From Candidatus Omnitrophota bacterium (lineage in GTDB: Bacteria; Omnitrophota; Omnitrophia; Omnitrophales; Aquincolibacteriaceae): DNA of 6,661 nt. Positions 5,363-6,661 of this stretch are shown here, in pieces. Location of the stretch: positions 1-6,661 of the forward strand of contig JAHFHI010000069.1 of the NCBI GenBank assembly GCA_023246995.1, given 5' to 3'. The notes beneath the pieces were generated by a model. It saw nothing but the letters and a program-made list of their open reading frames with translations, was not told where the DNA came from and made no database searches. How positions within the stretch are numbered: the stretch's first letter is position 1; the number at the start of each line of letters is the position of its first letter. The translations under genes were made by a program, and so were the position numbers.

Positions 5363-6226
5363 AATTATTCTATGTCGAATAGCCCCGTTTCTAAAGAATC
5401 CGCTCAAAAAAAAATCTGTTGGCCCCAGTTTTTGTTTATTTGGGGCGCTCACCTTGCCGCCCTCACAGCCTTTTTTACTTTTTCATGGCAGGCCCTTCTC
5501 TTATGTATTGTCATGCATTGGGTTACGGGGGGCGTTGGCATCACGCTAGGGTTTCACAGACTCCTGACCCATAGAAGCTTCAGCGTCCCGAAAATCGTCG
5601 AATATGCGCTTTCCTTGATCGGGTCTTTGGCCTGTCAGGGCGGCCCCATCCAATGGGTGGTTCAGCACCGCCTTCATCATAATTATTCGGACACGGAAGG
5701 CGATCCCCATACCCCGCTCAAGGGGTTTTTCTGGGCTCATATGGAGTGGTGCCTTACGGAGGACAAGCGGGGAAGCGATCCCGATGTCTGGCAGAAAATC
5801 GCCCCGGATTTAGTCAACGACCCTGTCCATTATTTTATCGATAGAACCCATATCCTTTGGACCGCCGTCTTGGCCGGAATCTTTTACGCGTTCGGAGGCT
5901 GGCCTTATGTGGTTTGGGGCATCTTTGTCCGGATGGTCCTGGTTTACCACTGCACGTGGCTGGTGAATTCAGCGGCTCATACCTGGGGCTATCAGACTTA
6001 TAAAACCGGTGACCGCTCGACCAATCTATGGTGGGTGGCGCTTCTAAGTTATGGGGAAGGCTGGCACAACAATCATCATGCCTTTCAACAATCTGCCCGG
6101 CATGGCCTCAAGTGGTGGGAATTTGATCCGACCTATCTGCTGATCCAAATCCTTCAAGGCCTCGGCGTGGCCAAAGCCGTTAAACTGCCGACCGCGTACC
6201 AGCTTTCCACAAAATCCGCGGCTTAA
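5360..6226 (+). CDS. Membrane fatty acid desaturase (acyl-CoA/acyl-lipid delta-9 type)
   Basis: This is a di-iron integral-membrane desaturase that puts a double bond into saturated acyl chains, most likely at delta-9, using O2 and an electron donor. All three histidine boxes of the family are present: HRLLTH at 66-71, HRLHH at 103-107 and HNNHH at 236-240. The additional iron-ligand motif NSAAHTWG is at 203-210. Hydrophobic spans lie at about 22-42, 44-62, 83-98, 163-182 and 184-200. At 288 residues it is the core enzyme without a fused cytochrome b5 domain. Substrate (acyl-CoA or acyl-lipid) and position cannot be fixed from sequence alone. It has its own promoter, diverges from the tuf unit, and converges on an acyltransferase gene. 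The O2 requirement suggests at least occasional exposure to oxygen. Confidence 0.93.
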   Translation: MNYSMSNSPVSKESAQKKICWPQFLFIWGAHLAALTAFFTFSWQALLLCIVMHWVTGGVGITLGFHRLLTHRSFSVPKIVEYALSLIGSLACQGGPIQWVVQHRLHHNYSDTEGDPHTPLKGFFWAHMEWCLTEDKRGSDPDVWQKIAPDLVNDPVHYFIDRTHILWTAVLAGIFYAFGGWPYVVWGIFVRMVLVYHCTWLVNSAAHTWGYQTYKTGDRSTNLWWVALLSYGEGWHNNHHAFQQSARHGLKWWEFDPTYLLIQILQGLGVAKAVKLPTAYQLSTKSAA

Positions 6227-6235
6227 GTTCTTTGC

Positions 6236-6661
6236 TCATCCCCCTTCGGGGATCTCGCGCCAGCGCCGGTGCATCCAAAGCCACTCGGAAGGCCGTCTGC
6301 GGATTTCATCTTCCAAGCTTCTTACATATTCCTGGGTATTGGCCCGGATGTCTTCTTCTTGATCCATGCCGGTCCGTATGCAACCAAAAACCGGCGTAAA
6401 TTTTATAATAAACCGGTTGGCAGTTTCGCGATAAAAAAATGTTTCCACGACAGGAACATCATGGCGCAAGCTTAAAACGGCCGGTAGTCCCGTGGTGCAT
6501 GCCTTACGTCCGAAAAAATCCACCCAAACACCGCCTTGCCTTTCATGTTGATCCACAAGCATGCCCACGATTTGATTTTGTTTTAAAACCCGGACACAGG
6601 AGCGCACAGCCCCGGCTTTTTCCAAATTGACAATTCCGCCAAGGCTCCGCAACTTTAAAAT
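6236..6661 (-). CDS. LpxL/HtrB-family lipid A (lysophospholipid) acyltransferase, C-terminal part
   Basis: This is the C-terminal 141 codons of a protein whose frame stays open to the window edge, so the true start lies beyond base 6661. Family features are NQIVGMLVDQHERQGGVWVDFFGRKACTTGLPAVLSL (substrate-binding core), a VPVVETFFYRE strand region, and the C-terminal signature PSEWLWMHRRWRE. Such enzymes add secondary acyl chains to lipid A, or similar chains to other lipids, at the inner face of the inner membrane. The catalytic HxxxxD/E motif should be in the missing N-terminal half and cannot be checked. The exact member (LpxL, LpxM, LpxP or another acyltransferase) is undetermined. The gene ends 9 bp from the desaturase stop, facing it. 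It implies a Gram-negative envelope. Confidence 0.88.
   Translation of the reverse strand: MLKLRSLGGIVNLEKAGAVRSCVRVLKQNQIVGMLVDQHERQGGVWVDFFGRKACTTGLPAVLSLRHDVPVVETFFYRETANRFIIKFTPVFGCIRTGMDQEEDIRANTQEYVRSLEDEIRRRPSEWLWMHRRWREIPEGG
6238..6253. other. Short hairpin at the convergent gene ends
   Basis: ATCCCC (6238-6243) and GGGGAT (6248-6253) form a perfect 6-bp stem with loop CTTC, 11 bp past the desaturase stop and inside the last codons of the acyltransferase. No T-run follows on either strand, so it is at most a weak or Rho-assisted end structure shared by the two convergent genes. Confidence 0.35.

Noticed and set aside
6238..6253. Rho-independent terminator between the convergent genes
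   Set aside because: The stem is only 6 bp and no T-run follows on either strand; kept only as a short hairpin.
1..6661. Mobile element, CRISPR array or defence system
   Set aside because: No transposase-like or recombinase-like coding sequence, no spaced direct repeats and no terminal inverted repeats are visible; all coding space is accounted for by housekeeping and lipid genes.

Overview
The window is a conserved bacterial translation and transcription locus read almost entirely on the minus strand. It is followed by a plus-strand membrane-lipid gene and one convergent gene. In minus-strand transcription order the layout is: tRNA-Thr (GGT), tuf (EF-Tu), rpmG (L33), tRNA-Trp (CCA), secE, nusG, rplK (L11), rplA (L1), rplJ (L10), rplL (L7/L12) and the first 98 codons of rpoB, which leaves the window at base 1. 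This is the classic tuf-secE-nusG-rplKAJL-rpoB order. The genes from secE to rplJ are packed with gaps of 2 to 12 bp, and several Shine-Dalgarno (SD) sequences overlap the preceding stop codon.

The organism is a bacterium of roughly 50% GC. The EF-Tu switch I segment ([22 protein letters not shown]) is not the usual APEEKxRGITI form. From memory it resembles EF-Tu of Planctomycetes and related PVC-superphylum lineages. Together with a lipid A-type acyltransferase (a Gram-negative envelope), this points to the PVC group or a neighbour such as Omnitrophota. That placement is an inference, at about 0.5 confidence.

Bases 5066 to 5359 are an AT-rich intergenic region between divergent transcription units. 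Toward the minus strand there is a fully consensus sigma70-type promoter (TTGACA, 16 bp, TATAAT) for tRNA-Thr and tuf. An 8-bp inverted repeat overlaps its -35 box and a 15-bp palindrome sits at the predicted transcript start. Toward the plus strand a consensus -10 box lies just ahead of a fatty-acid desaturase gene. A second minus-strand promoter candidate overlaps the last codons of tuf and could feed rpmG, tRNA-Trp and the secE-nusG-rpl-rpoB genes.

At the right end are an integral-membrane, three-histidine-box fatty acid desaturase (plus strand) and, convergent with a 9-bp gap, the C-terminal 141 codons of an LpxL/HtrB-family acyltransferase. Both modify membrane lipids or lipid A. They are not obviously linked to the ribosomal operon except by position.

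I saw no mobile element, CRISPR array or novel multi-gene system. The points most worth a second look are the unusual EF-Tu switch I, the N-terminal extension of L7/L12 with an internal SD and GTG start that would give a normal-length protein, and the symmetric elements on the tuf promoter.
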